A DNA stretch of 64,000 nt from Photobacterium halotolerans DSM 18316 (GCF_000425165.1 NZ_KE384319.1:496001-560000), one strand, 5' to 3'. Counted from the stretch's first letter, positions 51,341 to 61,405 are shown. Translations and numbers: made by a program. The notes: generated by a model from the letters alone, not told the origin.

Positions 51341-51357
51341 TCGTTAGTCTGAGTGGA

Positions 51358-52236
51358 TTACAGGTGCTCACCACGACGCAACGCATCAATACGTTTTTCC
51401 AGCGGCGGGTGTGTCATGAAAAGTTCAGACAGGGTTTTCTTGCCGTTGATGCCAAACGCCATCATTGAACCTTCCAGGTGAGATTCCTGGCTGACTTTCA
51501 GGCGCTCCAGCGCAGCAATCATCTTCTCTTTACCAACCAGATGTGCAGAACCTGCATCAGCTTTGAATTCACGGTGACGGCTGTACCACATGGTAATGAT
51601 GCTGGCCAGGAAGCCGAACAACAATTCCATGATAGTGGAGACGATGAAGTAGGTGACAAAACTGCCCCCCTCGCCTTCTTCACTGTTGTTGCTGACCCCA
51701 CTGACAGCACCCGCAATAATACGGGAGACAAAAATCACAAAGGTGTTCACCACCCCCTGCAGCAAGGTCATGGTCACCATATCACCATTGGCAATATGGC
51801 TGACTTCGTGTGCCAGCACAGCCTCAGCTTCATCGCGGGTCATGTTGTGTAACAACCCGGTAGACACTGCCACCAAAGAGTCATCACGCTTGGCACCTGT
51901 TGCGAACGCATTGATATCGGGTGAATCATACACAGCCACAGTCGGCATACCGATACCGGACTGCTTCGCCTGACGTGCAACGGTTTCCATCAGCCAGTGT
52001 TCTGTTTCATTACGCGGGTGTTCAATCACCATACCGCCCACAGACCTGAGTGCCATGGACTTAGACATGAAAAGGGAAATCAAAGAACCGCCAAAACCAA
52101 ACAGCAACGCCATCACCAGCAGGCCGTTCAAGCTGCCTGGCTGTAAATCAGTCACGGCATAGATAATATTGAGCACAATGCTGAATACCAGCATTACGGC
52201 AAGGTTGGTTGCCAGGAACAAGCCAATTCGCTTCAT
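51358..52236 (-). CDS. htpX: Membrane zinc protease HtpX
   Basis: HtpX is an inner-membrane M48 metalloprotease that cleaves misfolded membrane proteins together with FtsH. The 292-residue protein has two N-terminal helices ([21 protein letters not shown] and [19 protein letters not shown]), the zinc motif HEVSH at about residue 142 and two further hydrophobic segments (about 155-215). [19 protein letters not shown] and [21 protein letters not shown] are standard. Expression is usually stress-induced through CpxR; I did not identify a site. Confidence 0.96.
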   Translation of the reverse strand: MKRIGLFLATNLAVMLVFSIVLNIIYAVTDLQPGSLNGLLVMALLFGFGGSLISLFMSKSMALRSVGGMVIEHPRNETEHWLMETVARQAKQSGIGMPTVAVYDSPDINAFATGAKRDDSLVAVSTGLLHNMTRDEAEAVLAHEVSHIANGDMVTMTLLQGVVNTFVIFVSRIIAGAVSGVSNNSEEGEGGSFVTYFIVSTIMELLFGFLASIITMWYSRHREFKADAGSAHLVGKEKMIAALERLKVSQESHLEGSMMAFGINGKKTLSELFMTHPPLEKRIDALRRGEHL

Positions 52237-52512
52237 ACCTTTCTTTCTCCAACAAAGGTCTGGGTGTCAAATGCTTATGCGCCTTCCTAATGGCAGGCGC
52301 ATCAATAAGATGGTACTTATAGTATGGTCGTTCAATCTAAAAACAAGCGGAAGCAGTAAATTGTTACTTTTGGTAAGAGATATCCGCTTCTGAGACAAAA
52401 ATCATGGTTTGCCCGATCATCGGGTCTTAGACTTTGGTCGTATTGTATAAGATGTCGCCATTCTCTATTGTCGTTGCGTATTCGAATTCACAGTATCTAA
52501 CAAGGAGGCAAG

Positions 52513-52668
52513 ATGGCTGACCAAGAAAACTACCAAGTCGCAATTGATATCCTGCGTTGCCATCTTGGCATGACGGCTGAAGAAGCCTGCGCAGAGCTGG
52601 GGATTGACCCAATCGCCACACAGTCAACTGAAGTCATTGAGCAGATGCCTTTACTCAGCGATAACTGA
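52513..52668 (+). CDS. Small uncharacterised 51-residue protein
   Basis: A strong AAGGAGG site lies five bases before the ATG. The product begins MADQENYQVAIDILRCHL and continues GMTAEEACAELGIDPI, ending VIEQMPLLSDN; it is acidic, with two cysteines and no membrane segment. The middle part resembles a short helix-turn-helix-like or UBA-like helical pair, but I cannot assign it. A terminator follows 25 bases after the stop, so it is a compact independent gene. I do not recognise the family. Confidence 0.7.
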   Translation: MADQENYQVAIDILRCHLGMTAEEACAELGIDPIATQSTEVIEQMPLLSDN

Positions 52669-52693
52669 TTTCCTTGTAACAAATGCTAGACCC

Positions 52694-52716
52694 AAAGCCT
52701 CCTTTCCGGAGGCTTT
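52694..52716 (+). terminator. Terminator after the small gene
   Basis: AAAGCCTCC (52694-52702) pairs with GGAGGCTTT (52708-52716) over a five-base loop, followed by a moderately T-rich tail. Confidence 0.75.
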
Positions 52717-52814
52717 GTCATTTCTGCGTCATAATGTCTTTACGACAGTTCTCATTCAGAATGATTATGTGATACTAATCCCAAAAATTATTCTGAACAC
52801 TGTACAGGTAAATT

Positions 52815-53477
52815 ATGAAAAAGCTCTATTCACCCACTATGGATAGCGCCGCTTCGCGCGAAGGCGTGCGCACTCTGCTCATTCCCGTTGCTATGTTTTT
52901 GGCTGTTGCTGTTATCACTGCAATTGCCGCATTCATCATACAAATCGAAGTGCTGCAACTGAGTGGCAGCCTCAGCGAAAATTCCCTGGTCGAGTATACT
53001 CAGGAACTCTTTTTACTATTAACCAGCATACTCTTTTCTGCTGTTGCAGTGACAAGAAGCACTCTGAGGGGCTTTGCACTGTTAGCGTCAGCCTTTTTTA
53101 TGGTGCTGCTGATCCGGGAACTGGACGGGCTGCTTGATCTTATCTGGCACGGCTTCTGGAAGTTCCCGGCAGCTATCGTAGCAGTAACGGGAATGTTCTA
53201 TGCTTATAAACACCCACAAACGACACAGCCCGCCTTAAGCCGATACAGCCAGCACGCCAGTTTCGGTCTGATGCTGGGCGGTTTAGCCACACTGCTGGTG
53301 TTCTCACGCCTGTTTGGCATGGGGGAGATCTGGCAAGCCGCGATGCAGGATAACTATGTACGTGAAATCAAAAACCTGGCTGAAGAAGGCGTTGAACTGC
53401 TGGGTTACAGTTTAATTCTGGCCGCGGCAATCTGGTATTGCTTACCTTACTTAGTCAACAAAAAACAGCGTTATTAA
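52815..53477 (+). CDS. Six-helix membrane protein of unknown function
   Basis: The 220-residue protein has about six hydrophobic segments, at roughly residues 20-42, 60-80, 84-100, 115-130, 150-168 and 195-212. ENSLVEYTQELFLLLTSILF and RELDGLLDLIWHGFW are the most distinctive parts, with acidic residues placed at helix ends. I do not recognise a named family. The ribosome site is weak (aggtaaatt). It stands between the small gene and the convergent biotin operon, and a hairpin follows. Confidence 0.75.
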   Translation: MKKLYSPTMDSAASREGVRTLLIPVAMFLAVAVITAIAAFIIQIEVLQLSGSLSENSLVEYTQELFLLLTSILFSAVAVTRSTLRGFALLASAFFMVLLIRELDGLLDLIWHGFWKFPAAIVAVTGMFYAYKHPQTTQPALSRYSQHASFGLMLGGLATLLVFSRLFGMGEIWQAAMQDNYVREIKNLAEEGVELLGYSLILAAAIWYCLPYLVNKKQRY

Positions 53478-53491
53478 TATCATGGATATAC

Positions 53492-53520
53492 GACAACGCC
53501 GCCTTGCTGGCGGCATTGTC
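53492..53520. terminator. Hairpin between membrane protein gene and bioD
   Basis: GACAACGCCGCC pairs with GGCGGCATTGTC (one C-A mismatch) over a five-base loop, between convergent genes. The downstream T run is weak. Confidence 0.65.
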
Positions 53521-53556
53521 GTGTTATGGGGTCGTGTTATAAAGAAGGGAAGAGAT

Positions 53557-54234
53557 TTAAGTCAAAAGCTCTATATTCAGGTAACCCGTTAAGTCTTGCC
53601 TGGCAATACCGGGCAAATAGGGAATTTCACCTAACTTGGGTGCGGGCAAGTAAGCTTCAAGATACCTCAGGTTATCCTCGTAACAATGAATATCCGGATC
53701 AACAAGGTTTGCCACCCAGCCCGCCAATATCAGACCATCATTTTGAATCGCTTCCGCGGTCAGCATCGCATGGTTCAGGCAGCCCAGTTTCACGCCCACC
53801 ACTAATATGACTGCCATTTCTTCCTGCTTGACCCAGTCAGACAGCTTCATTGTGTCGGAAAGAGGAACCCGCCATCCACCGGCACCTTCAACAAACACCA
53901 CATCATTCTTGCTCTTAAGCTGTGATAAGCCTTCAGACAGCCTGGCAGGATCGATGCTAATGCCTGCCTGCTTGGCAGCAATGTGCGGCGCGATGGGCGG
54001 CTCAAACGTATAAGGATTGACTTCTTCATACTGCAATGCCGGCTGCGAAGCAGCTTGCAGAAACAGTGCATCAGAATTGCGCATACCATAAGCGGTCAGC
54101 GTACTGCCTGACGCAACCGGTTTAAACCCTGCCGCTCTTTGCCCGGCGCGGACACTGGATTCAATTAAAGTACGGGTAACGACCGTTTTTCCTGCATCGG
54201 TATCCGTTCCTGTGACAAAAAATGTATTAGACAT
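53557..54234 (-). CDS. bioD: Dethiobiotin synthetase
   Basis: BioD uses ATP and CO2 to close the ureido ring of dethiobiotin from DAPA. The 225-residue protein starts MSNTFFVTGTDTDAGKT, with the P-loop GTDTDAGKT at residues 8-16. It also has TFEPPIAPHIAA and VFVEGAGGWRVPLS. The true start is ATG 54234, overlapping the end of bioC by eight bases; the longer open frame is not supported by a ribosome site. It is the last gene of bioBFCD. Confidence 0.96.
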   Translation of the reverse strand: MSNTFFVTGTDTDAGKTVVTRTLIESSVRAGQRAAGFKPVASGSTLTAYGMRNSDALFLQAASQPALQYEEVNPYTFEPPIAPHIAAKQAGISIDPARLSEGLSQLKSKNDVVFVEGAGGWRVPLSDTMKLSDWVKQEEMAVILVVGVKLGCLNHAMLTAEAIQNDGLILAGWVANLVDPDIHCYEDNLRYLEAYLPAPKLGEIPYLPGIARQDLTGYLNIELLT

Positions 54235-55054
54235 TGGTAAATACTCCAAAACCAACCTGATACGTAGCGGGTAACTGACCCGTACTGTCGCGAAAATGCG
54301 CATAGGCATTTTCGAGCCGGTTCAGCGTCGTCCGGCCGAACATCCCTTGCCGGCGCTGCTCCGACAAATGCGTCGCACCTATTCCCTTAAGATCCTTCAT
54401 TAAGCCCAGCGCACTCTCATAATGCATCACCACCGGCATAACCGAGAACTCTGCCGCATTCAGCCCGGCATCGGCCACGGCCTGTGAAAGCCGGGTGACA
54501 GAGTCAAACTGATTGACATGTTGCTGTGTATCAACCGATAGCCAGGCGTGCTCAAGTTCAAATAATGTCCCCTCTGCCAGGGTGGTGATCCCAATCACCC
54601 CGCCCGGTTTCACTACTCGCTGCAACTCGCGCAACGGAACGGCCAGATCCGAGCACCATTGCAGAGCAAGGCTGGAAAAGGCTGCATCAAAGTGGTTGTC
54701 CGGAAATGGCAGCGATTCGGCATCAGCGACACAAAACACGCCTGTGCCATCACAGCGATCTTTGGCCTGCGCCAGCATGGGTTCGGACAGATCAATGGCT
54801 GTGGTCTGGTAGCCCATGGCCTGCAGCTGACGGGTGAAATACCCGGTTCCGCACCCGATATCCAGCCAGTGGCTGCCTTGTGGCAGACAGGGTAATGTAT
54901 CCAGCAATTGGTGCCCCACCTGCCGCTGGAAAGCCGCCGATTGATCATAATGTTTGGCGGCTTTGCCAAAACTGGCGGCAATCGCCTGCTTGTCTGAACC
55001 AGACAAGCTCTGATTCTGTGGTCTAACAGCCACTGTCGGACTGATTTCCTGCAT
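54227..55054 (-). CDS. bioC: Malonyl-ACP O-methyltransferase
   Basis: BioC methylates malonyl-ACP with SAM so it can enter fatty acid synthesis as a pimeloyl precursor. The 275-residue protein has the SAM motif LDIGCGTGYFTRQL (about residue 62) and DAESLPFPDNHFDAAFSSLALQWCSDL, typical of BioC. I chose ATG 55054, with GAGG six bases upstream, lying inside the end of bioF (32-base overlap). The demethylating esterase BioH must be encoded elsewhere. Confidence 0.95.
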   Translation of the reverse strand: MQEISPTVAVRPQNQSLSGSDKQAIAASFGKAAKHYDQSAAFQRQVGHQLLDTLPCLPQGSHWLDIGCGTGYFTRQLQAMGYQTTAIDLSEPMLAQAKDRCDGTGVFCVADAESLPFPDNHFDAAFSSLALQWCSDLAVPLRELQRVVKPGGVIGITTLAEGTLFELEHAWLSVDTQQHVNQFDSVTRLSQAVADAGLNAAEFSVMPVVMHYESALGLMKDLKGIGATHLSEQRRQGMFGRTTLNRLENAYAHFRDSTGQLPATYQVGFGVFTNV

Positions 55055-56222
55055 CCTGTACCTCTTCAAAAGACGCATTCAACGATGTTGCCAACGCTTT
55101 GACTTGTTGCTCTGTATGACTGGCAGACAGGGTAATACGTAATCTGGCCTGATTGACCGGCACGGTCGGCGGGCGGATGGCCGACACCCAGATACCTTTT
55201 TCAGCCAGAGCCGCAGACAGGTTGATTGCCAGTTCACTGCTGCCCAGCAATACCGGTTTGATCGGCGTTTCTGTCGCAACCAGACCCACTTCCGGCAGAA
55301 GTTCGTCAGCCAGAATATGCCCTAATACCGCCAGTTTCTCCCTGCGCCAGTCTCCGCTCTGGACCAGATCGCAGGCGGTACACAGTGCATGAGCCTGTGC
55401 CGGTGGCATCGCCGTCGAGTAGATATAATGCCGCGCAAACTGAATCAGATATTCTGCGACCTCATCGCTGCACAACACCGCCGCGCCCTGCATGCCGAAG
55501 GCTTTGCCAAAAGTGACAATGCTGATCTCAGGTGTAATGCCTGCCTGCGCCGCACTGCCCCGGCCGCATTCCCCCAGCACCCCGCAACCATGGGCATCGT
55601 CAACCATCAGCCAGCTGTCCGTCTCCCGGCACAGGGCTGAAATCGCCGCTAGCGGCGCCTGATCCCCATCCATGCTGAACACGCCTTCCGTGACCACCAG
55701 CGTAGCGGCACAATCGTCAGACCCGGCTTTCAATAATGCATCCAGGGCATTGAGATCGTTGTGCGCAAAGCGGCGCATTGTCGCCGGAGACAAGAGGCCC
55801 GCTTCCATCAAAGAGGCATGATTCAGCTTGTCCTGGATCAGCCGGTCTGATTTGCCGAGTAAGGCAAAAAGCACCGCCTGATTGGCACTGAATCCGGTAC
55901 TGAATAGCAAGGCTCTGTCGTACCCCAGCCAATCCGCCAGCCGGTGCTCCAGCTCTGCATGCGGTGCATGATGCCCGGTCACCAGAGGTGAACCGCCACT
56001 GCCTGCGCCATAAACAGACAGCCCCTGCTGCCAGGCCGCAATTAATTCCGGGCACTGAGCCAGTCCCAGATAATCGTTACTGGAGAAATTGATATGCGCT
56101 TGCAGTTTGCCAGCAAACTGCACGCAGGATGGCTGCCTGTTGAGTGGCTTTCGCTGACGATACAGTCCCTGAGTCTGTCGCTGACTCAGGGACTGTGATA
56201 TCCGGGAATTAAACAGAGGCAT
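55023..56222 (-). CDS. bioF: 8-amino-7-oxononanoate synthase
   Basis: BioF condenses pimeloyl-thioester with L-alanine, releasing CO2, to give KAPA. The 399-residue PLP enzyme has [36 protein letters not shown] and the PLP lysine in [13 protein letters not shown] (about residue 240). I start it at ATG 56222, which overlaps the bioB end by 14 bases; no strong ribosome site is visible, so coupling to bioB is likely. A perfect 14-bp inverted repeat lies 26 bases inside the coding region. Confidence 0.94.
   Translation of the reverse strand: MPLFNSRISQSLSQRQTQGLYRQRKPLNRQPSCVQFAGKLQAHINFSSNDYLGLAQCPELIAAWQQGLSVYGAGSGGSPLVTGHHAPHAELEHRLADWLGYDRALLFSTGFSANQAVLFALLGKSDRLIQDKLNHASLMEAGLLSPATMRRFAHNDLNALDALLKAGSDDCAATLVVTEGVFSMDGDQAPLAAISALCRETDSWLMVDDAHGCGVLGECGRGSAAQAGITPEISIVTFGKAFGMQGAAVLCSDEVAEYLIQFARHYIYSTAMPPAQAHALCTACDLVQSGDWRREKLAVLGHILADELLPEVGLVATETPIKPVLLGSSELAINLSAALAEKGIWVSAIRPPTVPVNQARLRITLSASHTEQQVKALATSLNASFEEVQDAGNQSDSGC
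56162..56196. repeat. Perfect 14-bp inverted repeat in early bioF
   Basis: ACAGTCCCTGAGTC (56162-56175) and GACTCAGGGACTGT (56183-56196) are exact complements around a seven-base loop. In bioF mRNA it forms a stable hairpin starting at about codon 9. Confidence 0.9.
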
Positions 56223-57261
56223 CGTAGAACAAGTCATCCGCTGCCGGGCGGGCAGCCACACGCTGTGCTACCTGACCAAGCAGTTCATGTTCCTGAACCT
56301 CATCCGGCTTAGCGGCTTTTTCCTGGCGGTTAATACCCAGCTTGTTAAACAGCTGCATGTCTTTGTCTTCTTCCGGATTAGGCGTGGTCAGCAGCTTACA
56401 TCCGTAGAACACAGAGTTAGCACCCGCCATAAAGCACAGTGTCTGAGTTTCTTCACTCATACCCTCACGGCCAGCCGACAGACGAACAGCGGAAGCCGGC
56501 ATCATAATGCGGGCAACCGCAATAATACGGACAAAGTCCAGCGGATCGACATCATCCACGCTATCGAGCGGGGTCCCTTTGACTTTCACCAGCATATTGA
56601 TAGGTACGCTTTCCGGGTGTACTGGCAGGTTCGCCAGCTCAACAAGCAGGCCGGCCCGGTCCCGGGCACTTTCGCCCATGCCGATAATGCCGCCGGAGCA
56701 AATCTTCATACCGGCATCACGCACATGTGACAGCGTATCCAGGCGATCCTGATAAGTGCGGGTGGTAATGATATTGCCGTAATACTCAGGCGAGGTATCC
56801 AGATTGTGGTTATAGTAATCCAGCCCGGCATCGGCCAGCGTGTTGGCCTGATCGCCGGTTATCATGCCCAGCGTCATACAGGTTTCCAGCCCCATAGACT
56901 TCACACCGCGTACCATTTCCAGCAGGTACGGCATGTCGCGCTCTTTGGGGTTTTTCCATGCCGCACCCATACAGAAACGTGTCGCACCCGAGCTTTTGGC
57001 TTTTTCTGCCGCATCCAGCACCCGCTCAACTTCCATCAGGCGTTCGCGGTCAACGTCGGTGCGGTAATGGGCGCTCTGCGGACAGTACTTACAGTCTTCC
57101 GGGCAGGCGCCGGTTTTGATCGACAGCAGGGTACTGACCTGAACCTTGTTGGGTTCATGATACTGACGGTGGACTTGCTGGGCTTCAAACACCAGATCCA
57201 TGAAGGGTTTTTCAAACAGCGCCTGAACTTCTGCAACGCTCCAATCGTGTCTCACTTCCAC
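56209..57261 (-). CDS. bioB: Biotin synthase
   Basis: BioB is a radical-SAM enzyme that inserts sulfur into dethiobiotin. The 350-residue protein has the [4Fe-4S] motif CPEDCKYC (Cys53, Cys57, Cys60), [40 protein letters not shown] and [25 protein letters not shown]. Translation starts at GTG 57261, with AGAGG seven bases upstream; a GTG two codons later is an alternative. It is first in bioBFCD and divergent from bioA. Confidence 0.97.
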   Translation of the reverse strand: MEVRHDWSVAEVQALFEKPFMDLVFEAQQVHRQYHEPNKVQVSTLLSIKTGACPEDCKYCPQSAHYRTDVDRERLMEVERVLDAAEKAKSSGATRFCMGAAWKNPKERDMPYLLEMVRGVKSMGLETCMTLGMITGDQANTLADAGLDYYNHNLDTSPEYYGNIITTRTYQDRLDTLSHVRDAGMKICSGGIIGMGESARDRAGLLVELANLPVHPESVPINMLVKVKGTPLDSVDDVDPLDFVRIIAVARIMMPASAVRLSAGREGMSEETQTLCFMAGANSVFYGCKLLTTPNPEEDKDMQLFNKLGINRQEKAAKPDEVQEHELLGQVAQRVAARPAADDLFYDASV

Positions 57262-57398
57262 GTGTAAACCTCTTTAATTGTTCTTATTACCCGCAACTTG
57301 CTCACGATAACCGTAACAATTCCACGGGTTTGAATACTTGCAAGTCTACTTTCAGCAAGTACACTGTCAACCACAAAGAAAATACAGGGTTTACATCT
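57262..57398. promoter_or_regulatory. Divergent bioB / bioA control region
   Basis: The 137 bases between the start codons carry TGTAAACC (57263-57270) next to bioB and GGTTTACA (57388-57395) next to bioA. These are exact BirA half-sites, but about 117 bases apart. In the middle is a degenerate pair (GATAACC, then GGTTTGAA after 14 bases). BirA control is expected for this locus, but a canonical operator with a 16-base spacer is not obvious. Confidence 0.5.
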
Positions 57399-58712
57399 GT
57401 GCAAAATATCACCAACAAAACGAACTCCTCCAACCACTTCACGGCTTCACAGGTGGATTTGGACTACGATCGTCAGCATGTCTGGCACCCGTACACCTCC
57501 ACCATCAACCCGCTTCCCTGCTACCCGGTGACTCATGCTGATGGCGTGACCCTGTATCTGGAAGATGGCCGGGAACTGGTTGACGGTATGTCTTCCTGGT
57601 GGTCGGCCATTCACGGTTACAATCACCCGGTACTGAATCAGGCCGCACACGATCAGCTGGGCAGGATGTCGCATGTCATGTTCGGCGGCCTTACCCACCA
57701 GCCTGCGGTTGAATTGTGCCGCAAACTGATTGCCATGACGCCTGAGCCTCTGCAGCAGGTCTTCCTGGCAGATTCCGGTTCAGTGTCGGTGGAAGTGGCG
57801 TTGAAAATGGCACTTCAGTACTGGCACGCCAAAGGTGAACCGCGGGCGAAATTCCTGACGCTGCGACATGGTTATCATGGTGATACCTTTGCCGCGATGT
57901 CGGTCACCGATCCCGACAACTCCATGCACAGCCTGTATAAAGGTTTTCTGCCAGAGCATCTTTTTGCAGATTCACCTGAACTCGGTTTTCATGACACGTG
58001 GGATGAGCGTGACATTGCTGACTTCGCCGCCAAACTCAAGAGCAACCATCAGGATATTGCCGCTGTCATCCTGGAACCTGTCGTTCAGGGCGCCGGAGGG
58101 ATGCGCATCTACCATCCCACCTATCTGCGCCGTGTGCGCGAATTGTGCGACGTCTATGGCGTGCTGCTGATCGTCGATGAGATTGCAACCGGGTTTGGCC
58201 GGACAGGCAAACTGTTTGCCTGTGAACATGCCGGTATCAGCCCGGATATCATGTGTGTCGGCAAAGCACTGACCGGCGGTTATATGACCTTAGCGGCCAC
58301 CCTGACCACCAAGCAGCTGGCCGATACCGTGTGCAGCGGTGCCGCAGGCTGTTTCATGCACGGCCCGACCTTTATGGGCAACCCGCTGGCCTGCGCCGTC
58401 GCCAATGCCAGCCTGTCTTTGCTGGAAACGGGAGAATGGCAGCATCAGGTCAGCCGGATCGAAGCACAGCTGGCTGAATTACTGCCCGCGGTGGCGCAAT
58501 CAGACAAAGTGAAAGCCGTTCGATGGCTCGGGGCGATTGGTGTGGTGGAGTTGTATGAACCTGTGGACATGGTCAAGATACAGCAAAGTTTTGTAGACAA
58601 TGGTGTCTGGATTCGTCCATTCGGTCGACTTATCTACATCATGCCGCCATTTATTATTAGTAATCAGGAGCTTAATAAACTGGTTTTCGCCATTTTACAA
58701 TCATTGCACTAA
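57399..58712 (+). CDS. bioA: DAPA aminotransferase
   Basis: BioA transfers an amino group from SAM to KAPA, forming DAPA. The 437-residue PLP enzyme has [51 protein letters not shown], and the PLP lysine in [12 protein letters not shown] prefer GTG 57399, in frame and eight bases after acaggg, because it gives a family-like length and N-terminus; the frame stays open to a TTG at 57330. It is divergent from bioBFCD. Confidence 0.94.
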   Translation: MQNITNKTNSSNHFTASQVDLDYDRQHVWHPYTSTINPLPCYPVTHADGVTLYLEDGRELVDGMSSWWSAIHGYNHPVLNQAAHDQLGRMSHVMFGGLTHQPAVELCRKLIAMTPEPLQQVFLADSGSVSVEVALKMALQYWHAKGEPRAKFLTLRHGYHGDTFAAMSVTDPDNSMHSLYKGFLPEHLFADSPELGFHDTWDERDIADFAAKLKSNHQDIAAVILEPVVQGAGGMRIYHPTYLRRVRELCDVYGVLLIVDEIATGFGRTGKLFACEHAGISPDIMCVGKALTGGYMTLAATLTTKQLADTVCSGAAGCFMHGPTFMGNPLACAVANASLSLLETGEWQHQVSRIEAQLAELLPAVAQSDKVKAVRWLGAIGVVELYEPVDMVKIQQSFVDNGVWIRPFGRLIYIMPPFIISNQELNKLVFAILQSLH

Positions 58713-58772
58713 TATCGAAAAACAGACAGATCCTCATGTTTGACCAGATATACTCTATGTAAGAGTCATTGT

Positions 58773-58810
58773 AAGGCCGTCATATACCCCGCACCATTTA
58801 GCGGCCTTTT
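58773..58810 (+). terminator. Terminator after bioA
   Basis: AAGGCCG (58773-58779) pairs with CGGCCTT (58802-58808) over a long loop, ending in four Ts. It lies 60 bases after bioA and before the Lon-N-domain gene. Confidence 0.55.
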
Positions 58811-58836
58811 ACAAACATGCTGTCAGAAGGCTAAGT

Positions 58837-59409
58837 ATGATGCAGTTACCCCTTTTCCCGCTCAGACTCTATGTGTTGCCGGGAGGCGTCAGCAAACTGA
58901 GAATTTTTGAGCCCCGCTATACCCGCCTGGTGACACTGGCGATGTCATCAGGCACTGGTTTTGGCCTGTGTATGAAAGATGGTGATTCGCTGTGTCATTT
59001 CGGCACCCGGGTCGAAATCACAGATTTTGAACAATTACCTGACGGATTACTGGGCATCACCATACGGGGTGTAGAAAAATTCGTCATCAACAATCACTGG
59101 CAGGAAAAAGACGGGCTGAGATTTGGCGAAGTCAGTACGATAAAAAACTGGACACCCAGCTCCACCCGCTTCATCGACAAGCCCATCGCCAATAGCCTGG
59201 AAGCCTTATTTGATGAATATCCCGACTACGCGGCGAATTATCCGGATCCCGATTTTACCGACATGGCCTGGGTCTGCCAGCGCTGGCTGGAAATTCTGCC
59301 TTTAGAGACCAACCAAAAACAATGGTTTATGAGCCGGAATGACCATAGGGCCGCGCTGTCTTTCCTGCACAATGTGATAGATGAAGAGCTCAGGCACGAC
59401 GGTATATAA
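58837..59409 (+). CDS. Lon N-terminal-domain protein
   Basis: The 190-residue protein consists of a LON_substr_bdg domain without ATPase or protease: QLPLFPLRLYVLPGGVSKLRIFEPRYTRLV, then FGLCMKDG, FGTRVEITDFEQLPDGLLGITIRGVEKFVI. Such stand-alone proteins (YcbW/PUA-like) are widespread in Vibrionaceae; function is unknown, possibly peptide or RNA binding. It has ATG codons at 58837 and 58840 with aagg about seven bases upstream. Confidence 0.85.
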   Translation: MMQLPLFPLRLYVLPGGVSKLRIFEPRYTRLVTLAMSSGTGFGLCMKDGDSLCHFGTRVEITDFEQLPDGLLGITIRGVEKFVINNHWQEKDGLRFGEVSTIKNWTPSSTRFIDKPIANSLEALFDEYPDYAANYPDPDFTDMAWVCQRWLEILPLETNQKQWFMSRNDHRAALSFLHNVIDEELRHDGI

Positions 59410-59418
59410 CGCCGCCGT

Positions 59419-59784
59419 TTAACCCCGCCCCTCACGGGCTAACCGCTGATCGACCATACGGCGATAGACAGCAGACAACACCTGCCTGATACCGGGTAGT
59501 CCCATCAACCAGGCCACAGGCCGCAGCCACCAGATTTGTCTGAGCAACAGAATATAAGCATCCATTTCCTTGTGAACCGCCCCGTCGCTGTCCTGAACGT
59601 GCAGCTCTCTCAGTGCCTTAGCTGGCACAATGCCCATCGCGGCTAACTCTGCATCTTTGCCGGTAATGTCGTACCATTCCACCAGATGCGGATGCTTACC
59701 CAGCCAGGATTCATACCATTTCCGGTCGCGGACACAGGTCGGGCAGGCTCCGTCATAAAACACAGTAATTTTGCTCGTTTTCAT
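59419..59784 (-). CDS. DCC-family thiol-disulfide-like protein (DUF393)
   Basis: The 121-residue protein opens with ITVFYDGACPTCVRDRKWYE, the DxxCPxC motif of DUF393/DCC proteins, a thioredoxin-related group of unknown substrate. IVPAKALRELHVQDSDGAVHKEMDAYILL is the second conserved part, and the end is hydrophobic (WWLRPVAWLMGLPGIRQVL). An AAGGAG site lies seven bases before the ATG. It converges with the Lon-N-domain gene, with nine bases between stops. Confidence 0.88.
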   Translation of the reverse strand: MKTSKITVFYDGACPTCVRDRKWYESWLGKHPHLVEWYDITGKDAELAAMGIVPAKALRELHVQDSDGAVHKEMDAYILLLRQIWWLRPVAWLMGLPGIRQVLSAVYRRMVDQRLAREGRG

Positions 59785-59850
59785 GAAGACTCTCCTTTAT
59801 TGCCGCGGCGCTTACTTTAAGTCTGGCTGAATCGCAGGTCACACACATAA

Positions 59851-59883
59851 AAAACGCAGCGAACGAGTAGTTTGCTGCGTTTT
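59851..59883 (-). terminator. Terminator after mlc
   Basis: Read leftward, AAAACGCAGC pairs perfectly with GCTGCGTTTT over a 13-base loop and ends in six Ts. It lies 24 bases past the mlc stop. Confidence 0.88.
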
Positions 59884-59906
59884 ACCAAAGTTGCATCTGA
59901 AAGCGG

Positions 59907-61124
59907 CTAGCCTTCCTCAATCAGTTTCACCAGCAGGTGACCGTCATACATAGCCTGCTTTACCAGCGCAGCGGCAGGCATGGTCGCCTGAGTATAAAAG
60001 CTGGTTTCTTCAATACGCAGGTCCTGATTGTACACAGGTAAAGACTGGCTCTTCACACACTCAAGAATGGCAGGATACAACACCGATTTAGCCTGATTAA
60101 ACTCCCCGCCAATCAGCACCTTCTCAGGGTTGAACAAATTAACCATAATGGCAATCGCCCGGCCTAAGTGGAAGCCCAGCTCAGTGATCACCTGAAAAGC
60201 CAGCGGATCGCCCTGTACCGCGGCCTCGCAAATGGTCTCGATAGTCAGTTCTTTGCCGTACAAAGAAGAGGCTTCACCCAGGGCCAGGCGGGATTTCACC
60301 TGCTGCCTGACGGCCTGCAAACTGGCTACCGTTTCCAAACACCCTTTATTACCGCAATAACAGGGAAGCCCATCAGGTTGGATCTGAATATGGCCCAGTT
60401 CGCCGATGTTGCCGATCCGGCCCTGCAACACCTTGTTGTCCAGAATGATACCGGCACCCACCCCGTGATGAATGGAGATCAGGATAGAATTCGCCACATC
60501 TTTGGCATTGCCGAACAATTGCTCGGCCAGCGCCCAGGAACGGGTATCGTTGCCGATAAATACCGGCAGGCCCGTTGCTTCATGAATGGCCGGTCCCAAA
60601 GGTAAATCTTTCACATCATAGTGCGGCATTTGCAGCACCATGCCTTTGTCGGAATTCACCAGACCCGGTAAGGAAACCGCAATGGCGGTAATACGATCCA
60701 ATTGTTTGGCATGGCGGGCAAAAAAGGATTCAATCTCATCGAGCAGCTTTTGCAACACATCATGTTGCGCCAGCTCTTCGATATCCTGGCGCTCCTCGAA
60801 CAGGATATCGCCACCCTGCTCATGCAAGGCGATAGTCAGGTAACCACGGCCAAGACGAATGCCTAAAAATTGCCAGCCATCATTATCAGGCACTAAGCCA
60901 ATAGCCGGACGGCCGCGATTGCCTGATTCCTGAATTTCAGCTTCTTTGATCAGATGCCCGTCAAACAGCTCACGGGTGATTTTGGTAATACTGGCTGGCG
61001 CTAACTGGCTCTTTTTCGACAGCTCGATACGGGAAATAGGCCCATACTGATCGATAAGTTTGTAGACGCTTCCGGCATTGTTTCTTTTGATATGATCGAT
61101 ATGACCGGGTTGAGCGACATACAT
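59907..61124 (-). CDS. mlc: ROK-family repressor Mlc
   Basis: This is a global repressor of PTS sugar uptake genes, inactivated when unphosphorylated EIICB-Glc binds it. The 405-residue protein has a helix-turn-helix (GPISRIELSKKSQLAPASITKITRELFDGHLIKE), a ROK domain with zinc site CYCGNKGCLE and IGNIGELGHIQ, and an Mlc-like end, AMYDGHLLVKLI. N- and C-termini fit Mlc better than NagC, though the two are close paralogues. I chose ATG 61124 with GAGGA upstream, five codons inside the longer frame. Confidence 0.9.
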   Translation of the reverse strand: MYVAQPGHIDHIKRNNAGSVYKLIDQYGPISRIELSKKSQLAPASITKITRELFDGHLIKEAEIQESGNRGRPAIGLVPDNDGWQFLGIRLGRGYLTIALHEQGGDILFEERQDIEELAQHDVLQKLLDEIESFFARHAKQLDRITAIAVSLPGLVNSDKGMVLQMPHYDVKDLPLGPAIHEATGLPVFIGNDTRSWALAEQLFGNAKDVANSILISIHHGVGAGIILDNKVLQGRIGNIGELGHIQIQPDGLPCYCGNKGCLETVASLQAVRQQVKSRLALGEASSLYGKELTIETICEAAVQGDPLAFQVITELGFHLGRAIAIMVNLFNPEKVLIGGEFNQAKSVLYPAILECVKSQSLPVYNQDLRIEETSFYTQATMPAAALVKQAMYDGHLLVKLIEEG

Positions 61125-61405
61125 GCTCTGGATCCTCAAAGGTTAACGAATACGCAAGAAGTTGAATTTTTTTACTTTGCGAAGTAATTGTGAAGCCCCT
61201 TGTGCCAGGGACGTGAACCCAGTCACGACCAGCCTGTCCCTTTTGGTCTTCGCGTTACCGGGCCGGGCAAACAAGCAGCATGATTGAAAGATATGTGGCT
61301 CTAGAGACAATGACGCAGGCTTCTGACATAATACGCGCCCTTTGAGGTTCAGGGTACAAAAACCCCCTTTTCGCGTTAACTTGATTGATTGTTTTGAGGT
61401 CAGCC

